Assembly (NCBI RefSeq): GCF_036323735.1
Contig: NC_086019.1
Location: forward strand, 241,049,102-241,113,101
DNA length: 64,000 nt
DNA from: Rattus norvegicus
Taxonomy: Eukaryota > Chordata > Mammalia > Rodentia > Muridae
Direction of reading: 5' to 3'
Shown: piece by piece, positions 21,101 to 33,593 of the stretch
How positions within the stretch are numbered: position 1 is the stretch's first letter
Layout: each line of letters starts with the position of its first letter
Program-made: the position numbers and the translations under genes
The notes under the pieces: model-generated
Seen by the model: the letters and a program-made list of their open reading frames with translations, nothing else
Databases searched by the model: none
What the model was told of the DNA's origin: nothing

Positions 21101-24100
21101 AAAGAATTGTCTATGTTAGATGCTGTAAGAAGGAAAAGCAACATCAGTTCCGGGAATTTGAGGAGAAACTTCACAGTTACACTTGCTCCTTCTGTTTGGG
21201 GTATACCCGGGGTACCATACCTCCTTACACTCTCCTGTCTCTCATCTCCATTAGTCCTGTAACAACCTCCCCTTGCTCTGTTTGGTTGGTTACTTTGCTT
21301 TGTTTGTTTGTTTATTTGTTCATTAGTTCATTTGTTTGTTTAACTTAATTTCTTTGTTCTTTTGGCAAACGTAAGATTATAAGAGAAATTACATAGCTCA
21401 CTAGAGTTGCACATTCTATTTTTTAACATTATACATGTTGTAAATGTATCTATGTGGATAAAATTTTTGGCTAAAGACCTACTCCAAGTTGGGCCTATAG
21501 AAATTGTTCCAATTGAAACAATGGCATTTGCATTAGACCATCATCCCACAACAAACTCACCAAGTTTTTGAGGTTGACATCAGCATTTCTCCTTAAAAGG
21601 AAGGAGACAATTCTCAGGTGCCCCCGCCTGCAGGCACAGATGAGGGGAGTATCGCCATTGAAGCCATCTTGAATATCCACATAATGGTTGCTTTCTTTCA
21701 CCCACCGCCACACTTGCCCCAAGTCGTTCTGGTAGGCTGCCTGGCAGATGGGCTGAGTCAAGAAAAGCAGAACAGTTCTTGAAACACAGGCATGAACCAC
21801 CAAGAAGAAAACATTACCCTAAGTCTACCATCCATCCATGACGTTCTGCTTACATTTTCCAAAATCCATTGCAACAGGAAATAGGCAAAAGGTTGTGTGG
21901 ATGAATGAGTAAAAAAATGGATGAAGAACTATGAATCCCATCCACTGTGAAAAATGTACATCATGGCAGCAAACTGAGAAGAGATTATCAGAAGGAGTAA
22001 AATCTGGGTAGAGTAAAATCGTGCATTAGGGAAGGAAAGATGTTAGGACAGCCATGGGTAATCAAAAACCCATGTGACTTCCTCTGCAGGGGGTTAAGGC
22101 ACTTGCCACCAAACCTGATACCATGAGTTCTAACCTAGGAACCCACAAGGAAGAAGTAGAGGACCAACTTCTGTAAGTTGTCCACTGACCTCCACACCTG
22201 CACTATAGCACAGGCACACATACCACACACTCACATGCACATACAAACACACTTACACACACACACTCACATGCACATACACACACACTCACATGCACAC
22301 ACACTCACACACACTCACATGCACATAGACACACACTCACATGCACACACACTCACTCACACACACACTCACATGCACATACACACACACTTACACACAC
22401 ACTCACATGCACATACACACACACTCACATGCACATACACACACTTACACACACACTCACATGCACATACACACACTTACACACACACTCACACACACTC
22501 ACATGCACATACACACACACTTACACACACACTCACATGCACATACACACACACTCACATGCACATACACACACTTACACACACACTCACATGCACCTAC
22601 ACACAGTTACACACACACTCACATGCACACACACTCACATGCACACACACTCACATGCACACTCACACACACAGACACTCTCACATGCACATACACACAC
22701 TCACACACACACTCACATACACACACACTTGCACACACTCACACATGCACACACACTCACATGCACACACACTCACATGCACACACACTCACACATGCAC
22801 ACACACATGCACAGACACACACTTACACACACACACACACACACATGCACACACACTTACTTCACATGCATGCATGCACACACAAATATAAAAAACACAG
22901 ATTACTACAGTGCCCCTCCAGGGGACTTCTAGGCCTTGGTTTCATCTGGGGCTGTATCTTGACTCCCTCTCTTTGCTTTTGTTTGCTGGTGTCAAATTCC
23001 TTGAACTTAGTTGTCCGTTGGTCTTTCAGGCTCTGTAGCCTACAAGTTGCCTTGTGGGACTTTCAGCGTCTAATGGTGTAGATGAATCTAATTAAAAAAA
23101 AATCACCTTTACAGCTGCACTCTCTCTGCTCTGTGCGTCTACAGAACTGGGACTGTTGAAGAGACTGGGCACGGGTCATCTCAAAGCGGCATTGAGGGAC
23201 TCTGGGAAGCTGACCATGCTCAAGCATGGTTCTGGCAGGCCCCGTCCTTCTCCCCAAACCCTCTGCCCTGCTAAACCCATTGGATTACATTCCTAAAGCT
23301 GGTCCCCAAGGTCTATTTGGCCACTTCCTCCTCCTGAGCTCCAGCTATCAAAGTATGGAAGTCCATCAATCAAAACTCCCTTAGGCTCACCTAATTAGCA
23401 TGCCCAGTTAAAACTAAACACCCCATCCTAACATGGGGTTTCCCCCTTTACCTGTAAAAACTGTCATTTGCCCATGTACCACATCTGTCTTCTCTCTATC
23501 CAGAGGCAATCCTTTGACCCCCAGGGACAAATACCTGTTTTCCACCTCCCTTGTTCCCTTCCCCTTTTCTCTCATCCTCTATCTCCTGGCTCTAGCCCTT
23601 ATTCCCTGACCTTTTTCTCTCCGAATCTAATAAATCTGCTCTGTGTTTAAAACTCGGTCTTGGTGTCTCCTGAGATGATACTTTTCCTTTCATATATTCT
23701 TTTGTTAAATTTTTAAACCATTTTACAATTCACCTTCTTATTCTCTTTAAATTACTATAGATTTCATAATGCTGGACCATAGTCCCTATAACACCAGATA
23801 ATTATCAGTTAGTGTCAGTTGTTACCAGTTTTCCACAGTCCTCACAACTCCCCATTACACCCAGTCCATTTCAACCCTCCAAATCGCATGCCTGGCTCCT
23901 ACTTTCAAGATCAAAATTCCTCTTCTTGGATTCTTTAAAAATTTTTTACTGAATAAAACTAAAAATAGGAAGACCAAGAGACACTTCTCTTGAGAGTCAC
24001 TAGGGACTTTCTCAGTAGACAAGGGGAATATTACTTAAATATGGCCTGATCTCACCTTTAGTCTCGCCTAGGCTTCCTTTGACCGGAACACAGAGTTTCT

Positions 24101-25842
24101 GTTTTAGAAAAGTAAAGTGCTGAAAGCTGAGGGCAGCTCGGTGTTAGTGCTAATGCAGAAAGCATGCAAGGCACTGGGTTCATTTCCTACCATAGGTATA
24201 TAAAACACACACATGCACATACACACATGCACACACGCACACGCACACACACACACACACACACACGCATGCATATATGCACACAAGCCCGCAGGCACGC
24301 ACATATGTACATGAATGTACATGGATGCGCAGAAATAAAGAAGTAAATAAACAAATAGTAGTGTCCTCACTTTGATGGTCTGAATGAGAATGGCCCCCAT
24401 AGATTCATACATTTGCCCGCTTAGTCACCAGTTGGTGAACTGTTTGAAAGGATTAGGATGTGTAGCCCTTCTGAGGAGGTGTTATGGGAATCTGACAAGC
24501 AGCCCTAACTCAATGGCCCTGTGCTTATCCGCTGCTCCATCTCGGTCTATTAGTGACACTGCCTTCAGAGTACCAAGCCATATATAACAGTTTACTCATG
24601 ACAGAGATCACCTGTGACTGCTAAAAGACCTTAATATGGCTTCCCTTAAAGGCCGTTGACCTTGGCACGGGAGTGCCTATGAGATGCCAGTGGCTTCAGG
24701 TGAAATAAAAACATATGGTGTATCCCTCCCTTTCCAGGTCTTGGGAGGCAGAGGCAGGCAGATCTCTGAGTTCCAGGCTAACCTGGTCTGCAGAGTGAGT
24801 TCCAAAACTACTGAGGATAAGCAGAGAAACCCCATCTTGAAAAACCAAGAGGGTGAGGAGGAGGAAGAGAAGGAGGAAGGGAAGAAGGTGGAGGAGGAGA
24901 AAAAGAATAAAATGAGACAGTCGTGTTCCTGCCATGAGGTATTTAGCTGTTTGCTTTCAGCTTGTGTAAACTTGCTATTTAACCACTTGCTTATTGCTGT
25001 GAGACGGGAATATAGTCTTCAATTACCTTATAAGCTCTATAAATCCCTCAGCTAGCCTCTTTTGGCACAGCATGCTTTTTGATTCTAAGGGTGCTGCCCT
25101 GCTAGCAATAAGAATAAATTCCTTTGCTCTAAGTTTGAACTGAATCTGTCTTTGGTCTTTCCCAGTGGATTTGAACACAACAGTGTGGCCTTGTTGGAAG
25201 AGGTATGTCACTGGCAGTGGGCTTTGCAAGACTTTCTCTCTTGCTTCTTGCCTACATGACATGATGTGGCTAGCTCTCAGCTACTGTTCCAGAGCCATGC
25301 ACACTGCCATGCTCCTGCCATGATGATAATGGCCTGACCCTTTGAAACTGTAAGCAAACCACCAATGTAATGCTTTCTTTAATAAGAGTTATCAGGGGCA
25401 AGGTACAAACGGTGACTAAGAACTTAATCTCCTGTATGCTTCAGAGAAATATCTACAATAGCCATTGTTTTGCTTCAAATGAGTCAGTTTATTAAGCATA
25501 TATTGAACGAAAGAACAAATACTCAAGTAGCAGATAGAAGCGTCATGTAGATAGCAAAAGATCAAGTCCGGAACTCACATCTGGGATGGCTGAAGTGAAC
25601 TGATTGAAAAAATAAACCTAGGTCACCTCATCAAATCGAAGGCTGGTAAACATCCAGCAGAAAGCAACTGGGGAAAATGAGGTAGGCAGCTTGGGGGTGG
25701 GGTTTGGGGTGGAGGGTGTCCCAACTGAGCTCTCCCCATAGGTGAGCCTCCACGGCTGAACTTCGGGTTTTACCTTGTCTCCCACCAACACCACGAGATA
25801 AACAACAGTAGCCTCTGCTCTTCACAATGTTTCATCTTTGTG

Positions 25843-25874
<32 letters not shown>

Positions 25875-27119
25875 GAGTTCTTCTTTCTCTCATTGACAGA
25901 GCCTACTGAGGCCAAACTGTCCCTGGAAAGTGGTCTTGGAGGACACTTAGAGACAAACAGGCTTCTGTCTGAAATATGGCAGGGGCAACTCCACGTCCAG
26001 GGTCAGCTCTTCAATGAGCTCAAATAGCACAGGATAATTTACCAGGATAATGTAGTGGCATTCAGTGAAGTGGAACCCAATAAATTCCCTGCTATTTCAT
26101 ACTGTTTCCAGTAGGGGGCAGCTCAGCATCAGAAAAGCACACGGGAAGCAGAAGAGCCATCTACCATCATGGAAGGGTAGTTACAGTTTTAAGCAATTTG
26201 TTATATATTTTATAAATAAGTAGAAAATGGGGATTCCGATGTTGCCAGCATAAATGATAAGTATTTAATAGAAACCTGATTTGGTCACTATATATTGTAC
26301 AGGAGTTACATTATTCCACAGTACTTCTTAAGTGTGCAGTTTGCTATGTTAGATAAATGTTAAAACGAGACGTGCTGATAAAGTAGAGAGGAACAAGAAG
26401 ACAGCTGAATCCGTTTGCAGAAAGAAAAGCTATTCTGTATTATTGAAGATCCTGTGGCCTCAAGGCACTTCACCTTAGAGTCATCCCACCTGGAAAGGGA
26501 CCTCTAAAACTCTAAATCCCCCTGTATGCACCAACTCTCTGTCACCCTCAGAAATCACACCCCAGTTCATTACTCTCTACCTGAGACTGAATCGTGTCTC
26601 TCTGTGTCACCCATCCAGCCTCCAGCTCATCCTCCCCACACTGAAGATGCACGAGGAACAATGGAGCCCTCGGGTATACTGACGTGCAATCTCAGACCTC
26701 TTCCTTTTCAAAGGGTGAGCAAATACATTATGAATTCCTGATCTGCGATTGTGACAGCATCTACAAACAGACCCTCAATGTTCTTGGAGGTCCCCTCTCC
26801 AACTAGCCTGAACTTAAAACACCGATTATTGTTGTCTATGCTTTCTTGTTGTATAACAGCATTTAGCACAGCTTGGGACACAATAGGCATTCAACGTGTT
26901 CTTCATGAGCAAATGAGTTAATGAATGAATTCCAAAATGAATAAACACTTATTGGGTATCTCAGCTATTCCTAGGATCCTCGAAAAGGCTCTATAAGGTA
27001 AGTAATGTTTTATCCTCACTCAGCACGGGTGAAAGGAGGGGAGATTGTCTCCTCATCCAAAGTCACATAGCTCATAGGTGAAGGAGACATGAGCTAAGCT
27101 ATGAAGCACAGCTGACATA

Positions 27120-27180
<61 letters not shown>

Positions 27181-30100
27181 CCTCCCTCCCATTACTTCAG
27201 TCTTAAGTATTTCTCTAGCTGCAAGACTTTCCACCAACAGTAAGCTATAGTTTACACACTCAGGATTCTGATTAGCCTCCTCCCACGGCCAATGTGATAG
27301 TTCTTGGTTATATATTCAAATGTTTTCCCAAAACTAGAATTAGAAATATCTACAGTACCAAAACAAAAATGCTGAACACAGGTGCAGCTGCCTATAATCC
27401 CAGGACTCGGGACTCAGAAACAGGAGAAACAAGAGTTTGAAGCTTGACTAGATTGTGTAACAAATAAATGTAATCAATCTGAGGTCAGCCTGACTACACA
27501 AAGTCAACACCCATCCCCAGAAAAAACAAACAAACAAAACAAAACAAAACAAAAAAAAAAAAAAAAAAAAAAAAAACCAAGAACCAGTTTTAGAAACCAG
27601 AGATAACCTAACAGCAAAATAGGAAAGTTTTTAAGAAAAAAAGAAGATTTAAATGTCGTAACCGCCATGAAGTTAACAGTTTTCGTAGGACAGGGCAAGA
27701 GGATGCACACGCACACAGAGGCCTCAGTGTTAGTGTACAGGCAATTGCACTGGCCTACTCTCACTGAGCAGCTCCTAGGCTGCCCAACTTCCTATCTGTC
27801 CCTCTCTCTTTCCCCTCCCCTCCCCTCCCCTACACCTCCCTCCCTCTCCCTCCCTCCCTCCTCTCCACTTCCCTCCCCCTCCTTTCCCCATTCTCTCTGC
27901 CCTCAGGGCTCTGCTTCCCTTCTTGCCTTTCTGCCTCTACCATTCCCCAAGTCCTCACTCCTCCCCCCTCCCCCAATAAACCTCTTTTTACACTGGGTCT
28001 GTCACATGGTGTAATTTCCCAGGGGTACACCATGGCTTAGGCCCACTAAGGATTACCCCCTCGCTGCGTCCTATTTCATAACACTCCGTATACTGTCTTT
28101 GAACAACTCTCAGGGAGAGGAAGCTAGAGTAAGCTTAGCAGGGAAAACAGCCAGGGAGTGCATAACATACAGGGTCCGGCCAGGATTCTGCGCCTTTCGG
28201 TGGGAAATGGTGCTTTCTCGTGATTAGGAGTACAAGCTTCACGTGCGAACTTCCTGTGTTCCAGTCTTCACTCTCCTACCTTGCCGAGGTGTTATTTGGA
28301 CAATTTATCTAAACGCTCTAAACGCTTCTGCTGAGTTTCCTCCTCCGTCCACTAACTGTTCCTTCTCATAATGCTGCAGAAAGAATTAAACCTGGCCGTG
28401 TGGACGAAGCAGTTTGTTTGGGACTGCGTCACCCCAAACCTTCAATTAGTGCTAGCCACTTTTCTAATTACTGAAGCATACGGATCCAATTACCATGCAC
28501 AGGAATGGCTATGAGTCAGGGGACGGTTGCTGAACAAGAGTGCAGAAATAGCAGGACAGGGCAAAAATGAGTTAGTCTGATGACCTAGAAGGGGTCTATG
28601 GAGAAGAGACAGGTAAATTCAGTAGAAAGAACTGTAGATTGGCTGAAATAGTTTTTAGCCATAAAAAACAAAAACACCTTTGGTCACTACACTTCGTTTT
28701 AATAGATGTTTGTCATAAAGTACATGGGTTTGTAGTCATGGGTTGGTAGAGACATAACATTGATGTTTACCTAGATGAAGGGGTTAATGACTAGGGGGGA
28801 GGGTGGAGGACAGGGTAGAAGAGACTTCGAAACATGGGTGGAGGGATTGGTGCATCCCTAATGACTAGTGTCTGGGCTGAATGAAAACACCAAATGGCTT
28901 TAATCACCAAGTGTGGAGGCCGTCATGACGGACAGCTGGCTGAGGCGGTGCCGGAGTCTCTTCAGCAAATCTATGGTTGGAGAAGGGGTGGGTGAAGGGG
29001 CCCAGAGCAGAAGTTGGGAAACCTGTCTGTCACCTGGGGAAGTGGTGGTTTACCATGGCTCACGCGTAAATTAGCAGGATGGAGAAGAGTGGACTTGAAA
29101 GAGAGGCCAGCAAAGCGGACCAGAGAAAAGTGGTCTAATAGGAAGAGGGCCTGAGCAAGGTGCACAAGGCCAGGAAACCGTGAAGACGACTTTAAACTGT
29201 GGAAAAATCTGCTCCGTGTGTTTCTTTGAGGCTTAGTAAAATTAACACTGCTGTAAGTACTAAGAGACTAGGAGTTAGACAGATTCCCTGGTGGGCGGGC
29301 CGATAGGTACCCGCCCCACCCCATTAGCTAAGTAATAAAATGAGCAAACTTCCAAGATGGCTGACTTCTTCCTCTCCCTCCTGATCTGAGAAAACCCGAG
29401 GGCTTCTTGCAAAGCCTTGTAGGCTTTTGTCTACCCCCTGCTGTAGCCCGGCTCAACAAATTCAAGGCTGGGATCAGGACTTGTTATGCAACAGTTGTGG
29501 GCCAATTAACTATCTTTAAACTGACCGATCCTTTCTTAGGAGAGGAAAACTCTTCAGAAACTTAAAAAACAAAACAGACATTGAGAAAAGACTGGACTTT
29601 TGGCTTCCCTATCCGGGTCTCCTTTGTCTAGGGTCTTTTTCTCTGTGTCTGCTGCATGTGACTGTATCCTCACCCTGCCCTAAAAACCTTTCTTCAACTT
29701 CTGACTCTGGCTGCGGCTGTTTGTGATAGCCGAAATTTCTCAGGGGCTACCTATTGAACCGGAGATTTTTCTGTGCCTTTTAATTCGTTAAGAGGCACAG
29801 AAGGGGAACCCTACTGAGACCCGGAGACTGTGCCTGTATTGCACCTTGCCTTTCTTGGAGCAAACTGCAGAATTCTACCCAGAATAATTCTCACTGAGTG
29901 CTTCAAGGATTTTTTTTTTAATTAGATCATTTTGCATAACGGGGTAAAATATTTATAATGGGCATGAATCCCCTCTGACAATAATTAGACTATTCCAAGA
30001 CAATGACATTCTTAATTTTTTTATTTTTTTTCTGTTGGAACGTTTAAAGTGGAAACCCATTCAGGTTTCCCTGGGGCACGAATTATTTTGTATTTAATTT

Positions 30101-33100
30101 AAAGAAGGGTTAAGGGAAGAATGTTTTCTGTGTAAGTTTCAAAGGGCTTAGGCTATTCTGGTCTGACTCACTTTTCTATATTCTCATTTGAGGGATGAAC
30201 GGATCTCTGAAGAATTTGTTGAATTATAGTGGTGTGGCCCCCTGGGACCCTGTGCAAGCTTAGGTCCCATTGCTCACCCAGTGACAGCCTTACACTTCAG
30301 TTTAAAGTCATGCAAGTTTCCTGGGTGTCATGCGTTTGCAACAAATTAAAACCTTCCTGTGACAGCTGTTGATCTTCCTGACTTCAACATTCGTGCTTAG
30401 CTGACATGATCTGAACCCGCTGCAATCTGCCCTGTGTGTGCCGCTCTAAATGCTCATAACATTTTATCCTTTTTAAAGGTTTATGCCCGCTTCAATCTGA
30501 TAGGCATGACTCTTGTTCTGTTTCTATTAAAATGGTTTCAGATGATGGGGCTGGAGAGATGGGCTCAGATGCCTTGCACGCATGAAGGCTTAGATTTCAT
30601 TTTCACAACCTACATCAAGAACACAAACAGAGCCTAGAGACGATAGTACACACTTAAGATCTCAGTGCAGGGAGGGGAGGTAGCCAGATCCATGGGTCTG
30701 TGGATGGCACTAAGCAGGGCTGAAAATCTGACCTACAGAACTCACAAAACCTGAGCTGGCTTCTCTCTTAAACGCATCCACTACTACTCTCTTTGTTTTC
30801 AACTTTCCAGCTGTTCTTGAATATTCTGTATTCTTGGTCTTGGTGGTGGTTTCAGCGACATGGGTCAGCCACAAGAAGGATCCCTGGCCACTGTACCTTA
30901 GAGGACCATTTCCCAGCCTGCATCCTATCTGTCATAGCACCATGTTTTCCTTTTTCAAATTACACTTATCATGCTAGAAAGCTGGTGGTCCCTTCAGTTT
31001 CTAGGAGAGGAGGTATCCAAGACTTTCCCTCCCCGACACCCCAGAGTCTCTGTGTGAGCCACCCATGTAAAACTCAGCCCTTCCTCATGAGCTGATGTTT
31101 CGGATCAGGCCACCTGTCCCTTCTGCTTTCAGGTTACCTCCTCGTTATCCTGCCCTTCAGATGGTGCTTTTTATTCCTAGGGATCCTTTCTCAGAAATCT
31201 CTTTAGTGTTTCCTACAGCACAAGAAGTGCCCAGAACCATAAATGGCTCCCAAGCCCTTTTCCAATGGAGATAGTTAAGTTTCCTTGACTAGAGAGCTGC
31301 TTCCCTAACACTAGACTTCTGTAGGGGTGAGCACCAAGAATATCTGGTGAAAATCTCTTCTTGACACACAGTGAGGGCTAGGAAAAGGGGCTGAGGTTTA
31401 GAAATTAATATAATGTGTGACAATCATGTCAGTGTTTTAAACTCAGCAATTATGAACCATAGTTAAGTGGAGTTTTTATCCCCTGCTTGGGTCCCATTAT
31501 TGACCCACTAGTTCAGAATACTTGGGTCCCATTATTGACCCACTAGTTCAGAATACTTGGGTCCCATTATTGACCCACTAGTTCAGAATACTCAGGTCCC
31601 ATTATTGATGCACTAGTTCAGAACACTTGGGAATCTGGTAAAGCATTGTGGTTTTCTCAGCATTCTCTAGGCGATATTGATGCAGAGAAGGGTTGAGGAA
31701 CCCTTCAAGGTGAGCAGAACTGCCATAAGGGAAGTAAGCAATAACAGTGTTACAGCTTTGAAACTCTCACTATCTGAAGACTATTCCATCAAGTTACATC
31801 CCCAGACCTGGTAACAAATGGAGAATTCACCCCTGACATTAAAGGGAGATTCTGCAAGTTCAGAAATCATTTGCCCAAAACAAAAACACCCTACTTCCAC
31901 AGTAACTAAAATTTCCTCAGTGATTCAGCTGCAGGCTTCGGCTTACCAATCCTGAAGCAAAGTACTGGAGAAAATGACATAGAAGGACCTAGAACCTGCC
32001 TCTCCTTACAACACAGCAACATTATTTGTTTCAACCATACTCCATAATGTTTGATTTCAGATCCAGGACTGGTACTAAAGTGTAGATTTTACATATCAAA
32101 GCAGACCTGGCCCCCCAGGTTCTCCCAGCATCCTTCAGTCCCTACCTGGCATGCAGTTCCCTCCCCCAGCACCCCCCTCCCTGAACTCTTTAGCCCAGGG
32201 ACTGGGCTGCCCTTCCCCCAAAGGCTCTTCCCTATGTAATCCAGATATTTCGGTCTCTTCTCCTCTTCTCTCTGTGCAGGCGTCCTCTCTCCCCTGGTCT
32301 CAGTCCTTGGGGCAGGTTCACCTGCCAGCAGCAACTTCCCAATAAACCTGCTTTTAATATAATCTAAACAGGCTTGACTTGGCTCATTTCATCAGTGGAG
32401 AAATAACCTATCACACACTATTTGTGATAAATATTAGCTTGAGCTTTGAGGAATTACCTATGAGATCCTTTAGTGGTGTGTGTATATGGGTGTACTTTTA
32501 AGATTTCATAGAAAGGTTCATATTACTATATGTTATGTCCCAGTCCTGTGCCCTTTGCAGTGAACTTCTTTCTTTAAAACAACAAGAACAACAACCAAAA
32601 AAACTGCAACAGAAAAATTTTGAAAAAAACCTCCAACTTACTTTGTCCTCGACATAGCTGAAAAGTTAAACATTTATGTCACTTTGGCAGTGATTCTCAG
32701 CTCTACTGGGAAGTAGATAAACATGTCTGACCTGGCCTAAACTTGCCTTGCTTGACAAATCGACACCAAACTGGCATGCAATTGCACTGCTCGGCTCTCT
32801 GGTAGTCACAAAAAAATGCAGCCATTCCCACAACCTAGGCTAATCACAGTACTGTTTAAAGGACCATTGGCATGCACAGAGAATTAGGGGGCCATGATGC
32901 ACAATCTTTAATCTACACTTGAAGCAAGATTAGGCTCATCACCATGCACATAAAAGTCTCAAAAAAAACCCATCATCCTGAATAGGAATTCTAACTTTTC
33001 AGGATGGTGGTGAACAGGTTATAGACAGAATTCTTGTCCAAACCAGTTTTGTGGACCCTACGTGAGCTGAGTGAGAACTCTGGAGTGAGTGTCCCAGAAA

Positions 33101-33556
33101 CCTCACTATGAATGAGCTTTTCTCCCTGACACTTAGAAAATTTACTCGAGTAGAATGTTAATACATTATACATTTTCTAGAGTAGAATGTTAATACATTG
33201 TACGTTTTGCCATCCTCGTAAGTCCGTGACTTCTTGGTGAGATCAAAATCCCAGAGAGAGATATTCCCAGGGTGGTGAAATAAGCAGGAAAAGCATTTAG
33301 TAAAGAAACATGCACACTTATGCAGACACGCACAAACTCATGCTCGCACATGTGCACTTGAGGTAGGTGCCAAAGAATTACCTTTCATGCTAGCAGATCA
33401 AAATCAATGAGGCTCCGTGAGCTTAGAGAATGGAATGCCGGTTAGCAAGTTAATTGTGTCAGATAAGGAGTAAGTCATGAATAATAATAATAATAATAAT
33501 AATATAGGAAGAAGGAGAAGGACAAGAGAAGGAGAAGAGAAGGAGAAGGAGAAGGA

Positions 33557-33593
<37 letters not shown>

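Noticed and set aside
22178..23081. His/Thr-rich open frames up to 246 codons
   Set aside because: Translation of the CA-rich array (cac/aca/cat). No start context, splice sites or homologous protein.
29290..29900. Retroviral leader or LTR-like sequence (gggcgggccgataggtaccc, ggggaaccctactgagaccc)
   Set aside because: Suggestive G/C-rich LTR-style text but no matching second LTR, primer site or gag/pol frame that I can support, so not called as a provirus.
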